Shown here piece by piece: positions 18,486 to 27,579 of a stretch of DNA of 64,000 nt. This stretch comes from an uncultured Muribaculaceae bacterium. GTDB lineage: Bacteria > Bacteroidota > Bacteroidia > Bacteroidales > Muribaculaceae. The stretch's first letter is position 1. Each line of letters starts with the position of its first letter. A program made the translations under genes and the position numbers. The stretch lies in NCBI GenBank assembly GCA_944321865.1, contig CALUMZ010000006.1:1-64000 (forward strand), written 5' to 3'. The notes below the pieces were generated by a model, which was given only the letters and a program-made list of their open reading frames with translations, ran no database searches and was not told the origin of the DNA.

Positions 18486-19466
18486 ATGACAACCGCCATT
18501 CTACTATTAACTGCAGGCCTTGCCCTGTTGCTTGCCGGAGCCAATTTCCTTGTCGACTCCGCCATCGCCATCGCCCGGCGTGCCAAAATATCTGATTTTG
18601 CCATCGGCATCGCAGTGGTGGGCATAGGCACTTCCCTGCCCGAACTGTTCGTGTCGGTGTCGTCAGCCATACAAGGCATGGGCGACATGGCCGTGGGCAA
18701 CGTCGTGGGGTCCAACATCTGCAACATATTCCTCATACTGGGCATTACAGCCATCATATCACCTTTTGCCGTCACCCGCCAAAACATGGCACGCGACATT
18801 CCTTTCGGCATACTGGTGTCGGTGCTGCTGTTGTTGCTATGTTCCGACACGCTTTTCCCCCGCATCATTCGTGACGAAGTGGGACGGTTAGACGGCTTAG
18901 TGTTCTTGCTGATATTCGCCGGCTACATGGCCATTGCCATCATGCACTCGAAGAAAGAAGAAAAATCAAGACACGAAAACGAGGAAAACGCCACTTCGCG
19001 CCTCAGCGGCAAACCGGCAATATTGCTATGGGCTGTGGCGGCAGTGTCGCTGGCAGCTTTGCTGTATGGTGGCAACATGTTCCTTGACAACACTGTAACA
19101 CTTGCCCGGCAATGTGGCATAAGCGACAAAGTGGTCTCATTGACAATTGTCGCCGTAGGCACTTCGCTGCCCGAACTCGTCACCTGCATAGTTGCGGCAA
19201 TCAAGAAGTCGCCGCAACTCGCAATGGGCAACGTGCTTGGCTCCAACATATTCAACATTCTGGGCATATTGGGCATTTCATCGCTCATCAACCCATTGGT
19301 GCTAACCGATGTCAACATCATCGACTTTTGCGTGATGATACTCGCCGCCGTGCTCACCTTCGTGTGTGCATTCACTTTCAAAAGGCACACCATCGACCGT
19401 CACGAAGGCATAATATTTGTAGCATTGTATATTGCCTACATTGCTTGCACCGTTATATTCCAATAA
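18486..19466 (+). CDS. CaCA-family sodium/calcium exchanger
   Basis: Inner-membrane cation exchanger of 326 residues, similar to YrbG and K+-dependent Na+/Ca2+ antiporters. It is built from two homologous halves with inverted topology, each carrying an alpha repeat: GIGTSLPELFVSVSSA followed by GNVVGSNICNIFLILG in the first half, and AVGTSLPELVTCIVAA followed by GNVLGSNIFNILGILG in the second. The acidic Glu in each TSLPEL is the expected ion ligand. A charged cytoplasmic linker (KKEEKSRHENEEN) joins the halves. It starts 26 bp after the permease and is probably in the same operon. Confidence 0.92.
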   Translation: MTTAILLLTAGLALLLAGANFLVDSAIAIARRAKISDFAIGIAVVGIGTSLPELFVSVSSAIQGMGDMAVGNVVGSNICNIFLILGITAIISPFAVTRQNMARDIPFGILVSVLLLLLCSDTLFPRIIRDEVGRLDGLVFLLIFAGYMAIAIMHSKKEEKSRHENEENATSRLSGKPAILLWAVAAVSLAALLYGGNMFLDNTVTLARQCGISDKVVSLTIVAVGTSLPELVTCIVAAIKKSPQLAMGNVLGSNIFNILGILGISSLINPLVLTDVNIIDFCVMILAAVLTFVCAFTFKRHTIDRHEGIIFVALYIAYIACTVIFQ

Positions 19467-19553
19467 AGCCGCAAGGCTCTATGAAAGCGCCGGCGGGCAA
19501 CCGGTATTTTTTGAAAAATAATCTCGTAAATTCATAATTATCCTAATATTGTT

Positions 19554-20117
19554 ATGAGCGACACTAAGGCACAATTTGAACACGTCATAGGAATTTGCAG
19601 GAACTTGTTCGTCAAGAAATTGCACGACTATGGTGCGTCATGGCGAATCATGCGCCCCGAATCGATTACCGACCAGATATTTATCAAAGCCAAGCGCATA
19701 CGCAATCTCGAAATCAAAAAAGTGTCGCAAGTGGGCGAAGGCATATATCCCGAATTCGTAGGCATTGTAAATTACGGCATCATCGGGCTCATACAACTCG
19801 ACTTGGGATTTGCAAGCAGCGTCGACATAAGCAATGAAAAGGCACAAGAGCTGTATGACAAGTTCATGACGCGCACCAAGGAATTAATGTATGCCAAGAA
19901 TGCCGACTACGACGAGGCGTGGCGCGACATGCGCATAAACTCCTACACCGACCTGATTCTAACCAAGATACAGCGCACAAAACAAATCGAAGACAACCAC
20001 GGCGAAACCATCGTTTCGGAAGGCGTGGATGCCAACTACATGGACATGGTAAACTATTCGCTTTTCGCGTTGATAAAACTTGAATATGAAGAAGGCGAAG
20101 GACAAGAAAGAAAATAA
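19554..20117 (+). CDS. DUF1599 domain protein
   Basis: Cytoplasmic protein of 187 residues made of two related halves, each with a K-x-x-DY-x-x-x-W-R-x-MR motif: KLHDYGASWRIMRPES near residue 25 and KNADYDEAWRDMRINSYTD near residue 115. This duplicated pattern is characteristic of DUF1599, a small family common in Bacteroidetes; I recall a proposed link to nucleotide modification, which I cannot verify here. Its molecular role is unknown. It overlaps the next gene by 32 bp, as expected for a tight operon with the DoxX-like protein and tpiA. Confidence 0.85.
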   Translation: MSDTKAQFEHVIGICRNLFVKKLHDYGASWRIMRPESITDQIFIKAKRIRNLEIKKVSQVGEGIYPEFVGIVNYGIIGLIQLDLGFASSVDISNEKAQELYDKFMTRTKELMYAKNADYDEAWRDMRINSYTDLILTKIQRTKQIEDNHGETIVSEGVDANYMDMVNYSLFALIKLEYEEGEGQERK

Positions 20118-21432
20118 ATACGGCAAGTACTTCGGGCGCAAATGGGGGCCTGCCATAATAGCCGTCCTGCGCTTGATAGTGGGCGCGGTTTTCTTATTTT
20201 CGGGATTTACAAAGGGGATAGACCCGTGGGGTAGCGTATACAAATTCGACGAGTACCTGAATTCTTTCGGATTTTACGACTACGACGGGTTGCTCCTGTT
20301 CATGGCCTTCTCGGTGTCGGCTGTGGAATTTGTGCTGGGCATGTTCATGTTGCTGGGCATATACAGGCGGTTCACACCGGTGGCGATGCTTTTGATGATG
20401 GCCGTAATGCTGCCTCTGACGCTCTACATAGCCATTACAAACGATGTGGCCGACTGCGGCTGCTTCGGCGATGCCGTGACGATAAGCAACTGGGGGACAT
20501 TCTGGAAAAACGTGGCACTGACACTCGCGCTCACCTACCTGCTGCTCTTCAACAAGCACGTAAAGAACATCTACGGATTTGCAGTGCAATGGATTGTTGC
20601 ATTCATTTCGTTTGCCTACATCCTGTCGGTAGCATGGATCGGATACTCCTACCAGCCGCTCTTGGATTTCCGCCCGTTCCCGGTGGGAACCGTCATATCG
20701 CCCGATGCCGCATACCACGAGGGGAACAGCGAAAACTTCATGTTCGTATATGAGAAAAACGGCATCAGCCAAGAGTTCACAATCGACAGCCTGCCCGACG
20801 AGACATGGACATTCGTCGACCGCATACCCATTCCACAAGTCTCCAAGGCCGCAACCGACCCGGCGATATACCGCCCGATAACGGTAATGGACATTGACCA
20901 TGAAATTGCCGACGGCGCAATAATCGACGACGGCGAGCAATTGTTGCTCTTGTTCCCGTCGCTGAGCGATGTGGTGATACCGTTCACCTACTTGATTAAT
21001 GAGACATGCGACTTCTGCCATAGCCACGGCATCGACGTTGTGGGACTGACCTCCAACGGCAAAGCCGAAATCGACGAATGGAACGACTTGTCGATGGCCG
21101 ACTACCCGATGTATGTGATGGACGACAGCGAACTCAAGATGCTCGCCCGTGGCAACCCGGCCGCAGTGTTCCTGCGCAATGGTAAGATCGAGTGGAAACG
21201 CACCATGCAGTCAATTCCCGTCGACAACATCGACAACGTCGATTCACTCGACCAATTGGTGGGCGACACCACCCCGCGGCACGTTTTATACACCATGACT
21301 GCCATCTACTTGGCAGCGATGCTGCTTGTGCTGATAATCAACCGCACTCACATAGTTGTGAAATTTAGCTTGCGCCGAGTAAGGAAAAATCGGAAAAAAC
21401 AAGTAAATTTGCAGCAAGAAAGTGAAGAGTGA
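20086..21432 (+). CDS. DoxX-like membrane protein with periplasmic domain
   Basis: Inner-membrane protein of 448 residues from ATG 20086 (a TTG two codons upstream is also in frame). The N-terminal about 180 residues form a four-helix DoxX/MauE-like module: LRLIVGAVFLFSGFTKGIDP, a second helix with VEFVLGMFMLLG, MLLMMAVMLPLTLYIAI, then the motif DCGCFGDA and another helix. DCGCFG is typical of DoxX-like proteins thought to work with thiol redox chemistry. A soluble region follows, with a CDFC pair in NETCDFCHSHGIDVVGLT that looks like a thioredoxin-like active site, then a final membrane helix near 410 and a basic tail. A periplasmic disulfide-related role is inferred; the substrate is unknown. 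It overlaps the DUF1599 gene. Confidence 0.8.
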   Translation: MKKAKDKKENKYGKYFGRKWGPAIIAVLRLIVGAVFLFSGFTKGIDPWGSVYKFDEYLNSFGFYDYDGLLLFMAFSVSAVEFVLGMFMLLGIYRRFTPVAMLLMMAVMLPLTLYIAITNDVADCGCFGDAVTISNWGTFWKNVALTLALTYLLLFNKHVKNIYGFAVQWIVAFISFAYILSVAWIGYSYQPLLDFRPFPVGTVISPDAAYHEGNSENFMFVYEKNGISQEFTIDSLPDETWTFVDRIPIPQVSKAATDPAIYRPITVMDIDHEIADGAIIDDGEQLLLLFPSLSDVVIPFTYLINETCDFCHSHGIDVVGLTSNGKAEIDEWNDLSMADYPMYVMDDSELKMLARGNPAAVFLRNGKIEWKRTMQSIPVDNIDNVDSLDQLVGDTTPRHVLYTMTAIYLAAMLLVLIINRTHIVVKFSLRRVRKNRKKQVNLQQESEE

Positions 21433-21478
21433 CCGAAAATAATCAATTGATATTATACAATCTCTAAATTAAGCGATT

Positions 21479-22231
21479 ATGAGAAAAAACATTGTAGCCG
21501 GAAACTGGAAAATGAACACCACTGTTCCGGAAGGCGTAAAACTCGCCACCGAAGTTAACGAAGCATTAAAAGGTTTCACACCCAATTGTGACGTAATCAT
21601 TGGCGTACCTTTCACCCACCTTACTGCCGTTGCAGCCGTAATCGATAGCAACAAGCTCGGCTTGAGCGCCGAAAACTGCGCCGACAAAGTTAAAGGCGCC
21701 TACACCGGCGAAGTTTCGGCAGCCATGGTTGCCTCTACCGGAGCTAAATATGTTATCCTTGGCCACTCAGAACGCCGCGCCTACTATCACGAAACCGTTG
21801 AAATACTTGCCGAAAAAGTAAAATTGGCTCTTGAAAACGGTTTGAAAGTAATATTCTGCATCGGCGAAGTTCTTGAAGAACGCGAAGCAGGCAAGCAAAA
21901 CGAAGTTGTTGAAGCTCAATTGGCATCGGTATTCGGACTTTCTGCCGAAGACTTTGGCAAGATTATCCTTGCATACGAACCCGTTTGGGCCATCGGCACA
22001 GGCAAGACTGCAACAGCCGACCAAGCCGAAGAGATACACGCATTCATCCGCGGCCTCATCGAAAACAAGTATGGCAAACAAGTTGCCGAAGACACAACCA
22101 TCCTTTATGGCGGAAGCTGCAAACCGAGCAATGCCAAAGAATTGTTTGCAAAGCCCGATGTTGACGGCGGACTCATCGGCGGTGCCGCACTCGAGGCCGA
22201 ATCGTTCATGGGTATCGTAAAAGCATTCTGA
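21479..22231 (+). CDS. tpiA: Triosephosphate isomerase
   Basis: Glycolytic enzyme interconverting dihydroxyacetone phosphate and glyceraldehyde 3-phosphate. The 250-residue product is complete: N-terminal VAGNWKMN with the catalytic lysine, ILGHSERR with the catalytic His, [16 protein letters not shown] with the catalytic Glu and mobile loop, and the phosphate-binding ILYGGS and GGLIGGAAL segments. It starts 46 bp after the DoxX-like gene. A TAAATTTG -7-like sequence at 21404-21411, inside the end of that gene, might give it extra transcription. Confidence 0.98.
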   Translation: MRKNIVAGNWKMNTTVPEGVKLATEVNEALKGFTPNCDVIIGVPFTHLTAVAAVIDSNKLGLSAENCADKVKGAYTGEVSAAMVASTGAKYVILGHSERRAYYHETVEILAEKVKLALENGLKVIFCIGEVLEEREAGKQNEVVEAQLASVFGLSAEDFGKIILAYEPVWAIGTGKTATADQAEEIHAFIRGLIENKYGKQVAEDTTILYGGSCKPSNAKELFAKPDVDGGLIGGAALEAESFMGIVKAF

Positions 22232-22325
22232 TTGCTTTAAACCCAAAGCGACATAAAGAGCTCATATTTTCTAAACAAATATTTGCTGTCGGATGACCGT
22301 TTTTGGGTTAAACAATACTCCCATA

Positions 22326-22370
22326 AGGAAGTGCCGCAAGGCTTTAAACCCTTGACGGCACCTCCTCGTT
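22326..22370 (+). terminator. Intrinsic terminator after tpiA
   Basis: GTGCCG (22331-22336) pairs with CGGCAC (22356-22361), with CAAGG/CCTTG continuing inside and AGG/CCT flanking outside. It is followed by CGTTTTTA. Just upstream, TTTAAACCCAAA (22237-22248) and TTTGGGTTAAA (22303-22313) form a second, wider inverted repeat that resembles hairpins at 48.05 and 61.55 kb. Confidence 0.65.
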
Positions 22371-22433
22371 TTTACAACACTTCCACACTTCTCTCTTACA
22401 AAACCACACACTTTTTTTTACACACACGAAGAG

Positions 22434-22910
22434 ATGTCACGACGTTTTTTCCTTGCACTGACTGTCATTGCCGCCATTGCCACGATGACGGCGGCACAAA
22501 AGACTATTGCCGACCACCTGCAACAATCGACGGGCGGGCGAGTGACAATACACCAACCGGCCATGCTTAACATGCGCCTGAGTCCCGAAAACGGAGACAC
22601 CACAAACTTGGCGACACACGAGCTGATGCGCAATGAAAAGAACACGGTGGGCTACCGCATACAAGTATTTTCCGACCGCAACCAGCGCACTGCCAAGGGC
22701 GAAGCATTGTCGAAAGAACGCAACATAAAGGCATCATTCCCCGACATGGGCACATACATCAGCTACGATGCCCCATCGTGGAGACTGCGTGTGGGTGATT
22801 TCCGCACACGCGAAGAAGCCAAAGTGCAGCTCGACGAGTTGCGGGAATTATTTCCCGGCTATGCCAATGAGATGATCATAGTCGTTGACGTAATTAACAC
22901 AGCGCAATGA
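22434..22910 (+). CDS. Exported SPOR domain protein
   Basis: Exported protein of 158 residues with a signal peptide (LALTVIAAIATMTAAQ). Residues about 72-150 match the SPOR fold: GYRIQVFSDRNQRTAKGEA, a middle strand with TYISYDAPSWRLRVGDF, and TREEAKVQLDELRELFPGY. SPOR domains bind peptidoglycan glycan strands stripped of stem peptides, so a periplasmic cell-wall location is likely. There is no transmembrane anchor beyond the signal peptide. The stop overlaps the folE start by 4 bp (ATGA), suggesting coupled translation despite no functional link. Confidence 0.85.
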   Translation: MSRRFFLALTVIAAIATMTAAQKTIADHLQQSTGGRVTIHQPAMLNMRLSPENGDTTNLATHELMRNEKNTVGYRIQVFSDRNQRTAKGEALSKERNIKASFPDMGTYISYDAPSWRLRVGDFRTREEAKVQLDELRELFPGYANEMIIVVDVINTAQ

Positions 22911-23482
22911 TATTAAACAAATATGACGAAAAGGCTGTCGAAGAGATAGCCGCATGCTACCGACGCATACTTGAATTAGTGGGCGAAAATCCCGACCGCG
23001 AAGGATTGGTTAAGACTCCCATGAGAGCGGCAAAAGCCATAATGGACATTACACGCGGTTACAACGAAGACCCCGAACGCATTATCCGCTCGGCCATATT
23101 CGAGCACTCGGGTTCACAAGTGGTGACAGTAAAAAACATTGAATTTTACTCGGTATGCGAACACCACATACTGCCTTTCTTCGGACAGGTATCCATAGGG
23201 TACATCCCCGACGGGCACATAGTGGGACTGAGCAAACTCGCACGCGTAGTCGACGTGTATGCGCACCGCCTGCAAGTGCAGGAACGCCTCACCGGAGAAA
23301 TATGCTCGCTGCTCACCCGCACATTGTCGAGCAAAGGGGTGATAGTGCTATGCGAAGCAGGACACTTGTGCATGAAAATGCGCGGAGTGGAGAAACAAGA
23401 CAGCACAACCGTAACAATGGACTATAGCGGTGCCTTCAGCGATGCCGCACTGCGACGCGAATTCATCGACTCGCTGAAGTAG
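22907..23482 (+). CDS. folE: GTP cyclohydrolase I
   Basis: Cytoplasmic homodecamer-forming enzyme making 7,8-dihydroneopterin triphosphate from GTP, the first step of folate synthesis. The 191-residue product contains the zinc site in SVCEHHILPFFG and CEAGHLCMKMRG, the substrate block VGLSKLARVVDVYAHRLQVQERLT, and the C-terminal TMDYSGAF. Length is typical of the type IA enzyme. It is the last gene of the run from the aminotransferase, and is followed by a gene-free stretch carrying the ilv leader. Confidence 0.97.
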   Translation: MILNKYDEKAVEEIAACYRRILELVGENPDREGLVKTPMRAAKAIMDITRGYNEDPERIIRSAIFEHSGSQVVTVKNIEFYSVCEHHILPFFGQVSIGYIPDGHIVGLSKLARVVDVYAHRLQVQERLTGEICSLLTRTLSSKGVIVLCEAGHLCMKMRGVEKQDSTTVTMDYSGAFSDAALRREFIDSLK

Positions 23483-23640
23483 CCGGCACAACCTGCCGTG
23501 CCACGCAAAACTACGACGGCCTTGCACACCATCTGTGTGGCATAATGCACGCAATAGCCGCAAATGCATGGCATTTTTTCGCTTCGACAGGCATTTGAAT
23601 TTTAGATTGTAGCCTATATGGGCATTTTTCACACAAAAGA

Positions 23641-23672
23641 TTTGCATCATTGAATATTCTTGCATAACTTTG
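23641..23672 (+). promoter_or_regulatory. Promoter of the ilv operon
   Basis: TTTG (23641-23644), a 20-bp spacer and TAACTTTG (23665-23672) give a perfect Bacteroidetes -33/-7 promoter. Transcription would start near 23679, about 30 bp before the leader peptide start codon. Confidence 0.75.
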
Positions 23673-23707
23673 CCACAACATATATTATAAAGCAATTGAA
23701 TAGTAAT

Positions 23708-23800
23708 ATGAATGCAAACACTTCCATTAAGGGCATGCTATCGGCCAGCTTTCACGTCGTCATTTCGATTAGCGTCGTGGTGGCAATAACCATTGCATGA
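23708..23800 (+). CDS. ilv operon leader peptide (attenuator)
   Basis: A 30-codon open reading frame starting ATG AAT GCA and ending TGA. Its second half reads VVISISVVVAITIA; 9 of residues 17-29 are Val or Ile. This is the hallmark of a leader peptide whose translation senses charged tRNA for branched-chain amino acids. It sits between a strong promoter and an intrinsic terminator placed just before ilvD. No protein role is expected beyond ribosome stalling. Expression is inferred from architecture only. Confidence 0.82.
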   Translation: MNANTSIKGMLSASFHVVISISVVVAITIA

Positions 23801-23803
23801 TAA

Positions 23804-23888
23804 TGGAGGATAGCAAACATAACCCTACAAGAAAAATAAAGCGCATTTTGAATGACGCTTGCATGATAAAAAATAAACCTTTCCTCCA
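23804..23888 (+). promoter_or_regulatory. Candidate antiterminator pairing in the ilv leader
   Basis: TGGAGGA (23804-23810) is exactly complementary to TCCTCCA (23882-23888), which includes the inner end of the left terminator arm. The first element starts 4 bases after the leader stop codon, so a ribosome finishing the leader would cover it, while a ribosome stalled earlier at Val/Ile codons would leave it free to disrupt the terminator. A second competing pair is AGCGTC (23771-23776) with GACGCT (23854-23859), versus a local AAGCG/CGCTT hairpin (23839-23860). Confidence 0.5.
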
Positions 23889-23930
23889 CGCGCAGGCAAA
23901 AGACGGCGGAAAGGTTTATTTTTATTTAAA
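23869..23930 (+). terminator. ilv attenuator terminator
   Basis: A 16-bp uninterrupted stem pairs 23869-23884 with 23908-23923 (core AAATAAACCTTTCC with GGAAAGGTTTATTT), with a 23-base loop and a T-rich tail. It lies about 50 bp before the ilvD start codon and after the leader peptide, as expected for transcription attenuation. Confidence 0.8.
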
Positions 23931-23979
23931 CCCCGAACCCAACCGACAAACCTAACAAAAAAGAGATAAAAAACGAATC

Positions 23980-25803
23980 ATGAGTATCCCATTAAAAAGT
24001 GCCATATCGACACAAGGACGCAGAATGGCCGGAGCCAGAGCATTGTGGCGCGCCAACGGCATGAAACCCGAACAAATGGGCAAACCGATAATCGCCATTG
24101 TCAACTCGTTCACGCAATTCGTGCCGGGGCACACACACCTGCACGAAATAGGGCAAATAGTGAAACGGGAGATTGAACAATTGGGCTGTTTCGCCGCAGA
24201 ATTCAACACCATAGCCATAGACGACGGCATAGCAATGGGACACCAAGGTATGCTATACTCGTTGCCATCGCGCGACTTGATTGCCGACAGCGTGGAATAC
24301 ATGGTCAACGCACACTGTGCCGATGCAATGGTGTGCATCAGCAATTGCGACAAGATTACCCCCGGAATGCTGATGGCCGCAATGAGATTGAACATTCCCG
24401 CCATTTTCGTATCGGGAGGCCCGATGGAAGCCGGACATGCCGGCAACCGCGCACTCGACCTCATCGACGTCATGGTCGATGCCGCCGACGACAACATCGA
24501 CGATGAAGCCGTTGCCGAAGTCGAAAACCACGCTTGCCCCACTTGCGGCTCCTGCTCGGGAATGTTCACGGCCAATTCCATGAATTGCCTTACCGAGGCC
24601 TTGGGGCTCGCATTACCGGGAAACGGTACAATAGTAGCAACCCACGCCAACCGCATCAAGCTGTTCAAGCGCGCGGCGAAACTCATTGTCGACAACTGCA
24701 AAAAATATTATGATGAAGGCGACACAAGCGTGCTGCCACGCAACATAGCCGGCCGGCAAGCAATGCTTAACGCCATGACACTCGACATTGCAATGGGGGG
24801 CAGCACCAACACCGTGTTGCACCTGCTGGCCGTGGCCAACGAAGCCGAAACCCGTTTCACAATGGACGACATCGATGCATTGTCACGAAAAACTCCGGTA
24901 CTATGCAAGGTCGCTCCAAATTCAAGATACCACATCGAAGATGTCAACCGTGCCGGAGGCATAATGTCGATTATGAGCATTCTCGCACAAGCGGGTCTCG
25001 TCGACACCACCGTGCCCCGAGTGGACGGAATGACATTGGGAGAGGCCATAGACAACTATGCGACCGACGGCAACAAGTTCGACGTGGCCACGGCATGGCT
25101 GTGGAAAAGCGCCCCGGCGGGGATCAGGTCGATTACCCTCGGCGGGCAAGAAAATTACTATAAAGAACTCGACACCGATCGTGCTACAGGCTGCATACGC
25201 GACATCAAACATGCTTATGTGAAAGATGGCGGGCTGGCCGTGCTGCGCGGCAACATTGCCATGCACGGGTGCGTGGTGAAGACGGCAGGTGTCGACGAAA
25301 GCATTTTCCACTTCCGCGGCACTGCCAAGGTGTTCCTGTCACAGGAAGACGCAGTCGAGGGGATTCTCGGCGGCAAGGTTGTTGCAGGCGATGTCGTCGT
25401 TATCATATACGAGGGGCCAAAAGGCGGGCCGGGAATGCAAGAAATGCTATACCCCACCTCCTACATCAAGTCGCGCCACCTTGGCAAGCAATGCGCACTC
25501 ATCACCGACGGCCGTTTCTCGGGAGGGACTTCGGGGTTGTCGATAGGGCACATTTCACCCGAAGCGGCACGGGGCGGCAATGTAGGGCTGCTGCGCGATG
25601 GCGACATAATTGAAATAGACATTCCCCGACGCAGCATAAACGTGTTGCTTAGCGACGAGGAACTTGCGGCACGCCGCGCAGCCGAAGAAGCCAAAGGGAA
25701 AGATGCCTTTAAACCTGCGGGCCGCAACCGGACGGTATCAAAAGCACTGCAGGCATACGCCTCGATGGTGACATCGGCCGACCGCGGCGGTGTGCGGGAA
25801 TAA
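23980..25803 (+). CDS. ilvD: Dihydroxy-acid dehydratase
   Basis: Iron-sulfur enzyme converting 2,3-dihydroxy-isovalerate and its methylvalerate homologue to the 2-keto acids, the third step of valine/isoleucine synthesis. The 607-residue product has the cluster-binding cysteines in [10 protein letters not shown] and [17 protein letters not shown], and the C-terminal [23 protein letters not shown] block, which carries conserved active-site residues. Length matches the long IlvD form. It is the first structural gene after the attenuator. Confidence 0.98.
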   Translation: MSIPLKSAISTQGRRMAGARALWRANGMKPEQMGKPIIAIVNSFTQFVPGHTHLHEIGQIVKREIEQLGCFAAEFNTIAIDDGIAMGHQGMLYSLPSRDLIADSVEYMVNAHCADAMVCISNCDKITPGMLMAAMRLNIPAIFVSGGPMEAGHAGNRALDLIDVMVDAADDNIDDEAVAEVENHACPTCGSCSGMFTANSMNCLTEALGLALPGNGTIVATHANRIKLFKRAAKLIVDNCKKYYDEGDTSVLPRNIAGRQAMLNAMTLDIAMGGSTNTVLHLLAVANEAETRFTMDDIDALSRKTPVLCKVAPNSRYHIEDVNRAGGIMSIMSILAQAGLVDTTVPRVDGMTLGEAIDNYATDGNKFDVATAWLWKSAPAGIRSITLGGQENYYKELDTDRATGCIRDIKHAYVKDGGLAVLRGNIAMHGCVVKTAGVDESIFHFRGTAKVFLSQEDAVEGILGGKVVAGDVVVIIYEGPKGGPGMQEMLYPTSYIKSRHLGKQCALITDGRFSGGTSGLSIGHISPEAARGGNVGLLRDGDIIEIDIPRRSINVLLSDEELAARRAAEEAKGKDAFKPAGRNRTVSKALQAYASMVTSADRGGVRE

Positions 25804-25866
25804 ACCCCGGCTGCCACAGAAATTATTGCTATATAAAACAATTTTTACACATACACACACTTAGAC

Positions 25867-27579
25867 ATGAGTGAAATTATTACAGGTGCCGAAGCGTTGA
25901 TACGTTCCCTCATTGCCGAGGGGGTTGATACCATATTCGGCTATCCGGGAGGAGCCATAATACCGGTTTTCGACCGCTTATACGACTATCGGCAGCAATT
26001 AAGGCACATACTCGTGCGCCATGAACAAGGCGCCACACATGCCGCACAAGGTTATGCCCGGGTGTCGGGACGCACCGGCGTGGTAATTGTCACATCGGGG
26101 CCGGCTGCCACAAACGTCATCACCGGCCTGAGCGATGCCATGATGGACAGCACGCCGCTTGTGGTCATAACAGGACAGGTGGGCAGCGAATTACTTGGCT
26201 CCGACGCATTCCAAGAAACCGATGTGATAGGCATTACGCAACCGGTCACCAAATGGAGTTACCAAATTCGCAATGTGGAAGACCTGCGCTGGGCCGTAGC
26301 CCGTGCTTTTTATATCGCTTCGACAGGAAGGCCGGGACCTGTAGTACTCGACTTTGCCAAAAACGCACAAGTCGCCACCATGGAGTGGAAAGGCTATAAG
26401 AAGTGCCACTTCGTGCGAACCTACGAGCCCAATCCCGACATAAACATTGCCGACGTAGAGACCGTTGCCCAAATGATCAACCAAGCCGAACGCCCGCTCA
26501 TAATATCGGGACACGGCGTGGAAATATCGGGAGGTGAAAAAGAATTGCTTAACCTTGCCGAGAAAGCACAAATCCCCGTAGTGACCACATTGCTGGGAAT
26601 GTCAACCATCGACTCGGGGGCGAAATTGTTCAAGGGGCTGGTGGGTATGCACGGCAATGTGGCCGCCAACGTGGCTATTTGTCGTTGCGACCTGCTCATT
26701 GCCATCGGCATGCGGTTTGACGACCGCGTAACCGGCGACCCCGGGCATTTTGCAAATCAGGCAAAAATAGTACATATCGACATCGATTCGTCGGAGTTTG
26801 GCAAAATAATAAAGCCCGATGCCACCATTCATGGCGATGCCCGCAAGGTGCTTGCATTGCTGGCCGGCTGTGTCGCTCCTGCACAACATGACGAATGGCT
26901 CGCCGACTTTGACCGGGCTTGGCAGGTGGAAAATGAGAAAGTCATAGCTCCCGAGCTGAACAGCACCCGGCGCATAACAATGGGTATTGTGGCCCGCCAT
27001 GTGGCCGAAGCCGCCGGGAAAGGTGCCGTATTAGTGACCGATGTGGGGCAAAACCAAATGATGTCGGCCCGCTACTTCAAATACACGGCACCGCGCAGCA
27101 TCATCACATCGGGGGGGCTGGGCACCATGGGATTCGGCTTGCCTGCCGCCATCGGTGCAAAAATAGGTGCTCCCGAACGCACAGTGTGCTTCTTCACCGG
27201 TGACGGTGGCTTGCAAATGACTGTCGAGGAATTGGGCGTGATATTGCAATATGGCATCGACGTGAAAATCATATTGCTCAACAACAACTTCCTTGGCATG
27301 GTGCGCCAGTGGCAAGACTTGTTCTACGACCGGCGGTTCTCCGAGACACAACTCGTCAACCCTAATTTTGTGATGCTCGCCAACTCCTACGGAATCGCAG
27401 CCGAAGATGTGGAGACACTCGACAAGCTCGATGCCGCCATCGACCGCATGCTCGCCCATAAAGGCGCATACTTGCTCAACGTCAACATCGACCCCGAAGA
27501 ACTTGTATATCCCATGATTCCTGCCGGGGCTCCCATAAGCACCATATTGCTGAACAAGGATGAAAAGTATGAAAATTAA
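25867..27579 (+). CDS. ilvB: Acetolactate synthase, large catalytic subunit
   Basis: Thiamine-diphosphate enzyme condensing two pyruvates, or pyruvate with 2-ketobutyrate. The 570-residue product shows the N-terminal GYPGGAIIPVFDRL, the catalytic Glu in RHEQGATHAAQGYAR, the quinone/FAD-binding middle domain (GMHGNVAANVAI), and the C-terminal ThDP motif GDGGLQMTVEELG ending in NNNFLGM. It lies 63 bp after ilvD. Its 3' end overlaps possible starts of the regulatory subunit gene. Confidence 0.97.
   Translation: MSEIITGAEALIRSLIAEGVDTIFGYPGGAIIPVFDRLYDYRQQLRHILVRHEQGATHAAQGYARVSGRTGVVIVTSGPAATNVITGLSDAMMDSTPLVVITGQVGSELLGSDAFQETDVIGITQPVTKWSYQIRNVEDLRWAVARAFYIASTGRPGPVVLDFAKNAQVATMEWKGYKKCHFVRTYEPNPDINIADVETVAQMINQAERPLIISGHGVEISGGEKELLNLAEKAQIPVVTTLLGMSTIDSGAKLFKGLVGMHGNVAANVAICRCDLLIAIGMRFDDRVTGDPGHFANQAKIVHIDIDSSEFGKIIKPDATIHGDARKVLALLAGCVAPAQHDEWLADFDRAWQVENEKVIAPELNSTRRITMGIVARHVAEAAGKGAVLVTDVGQNQMMSARYFKYTAPRSIITSGGLGTMGFGLPAAIGAKIGAPERTVCFFTGDGGLQMTVEELGVILQYGIDVKIILLNNNFLGMVRQWQDLFYDRRFSETQLVNPNFVMLANSYGIAAEDVETLDKLDAAIDRMLAHKGAYLLNVNIDPEELVYPMIPAGAPISTILLNKDEKYEN

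Noticed and set aside
19467-19553. Terminator in the gap between the exchanger and the DUF1599 gene
   Set aside because: The only stem is a 4-bp CCGG pair before TATTTTTT, too weak to call.
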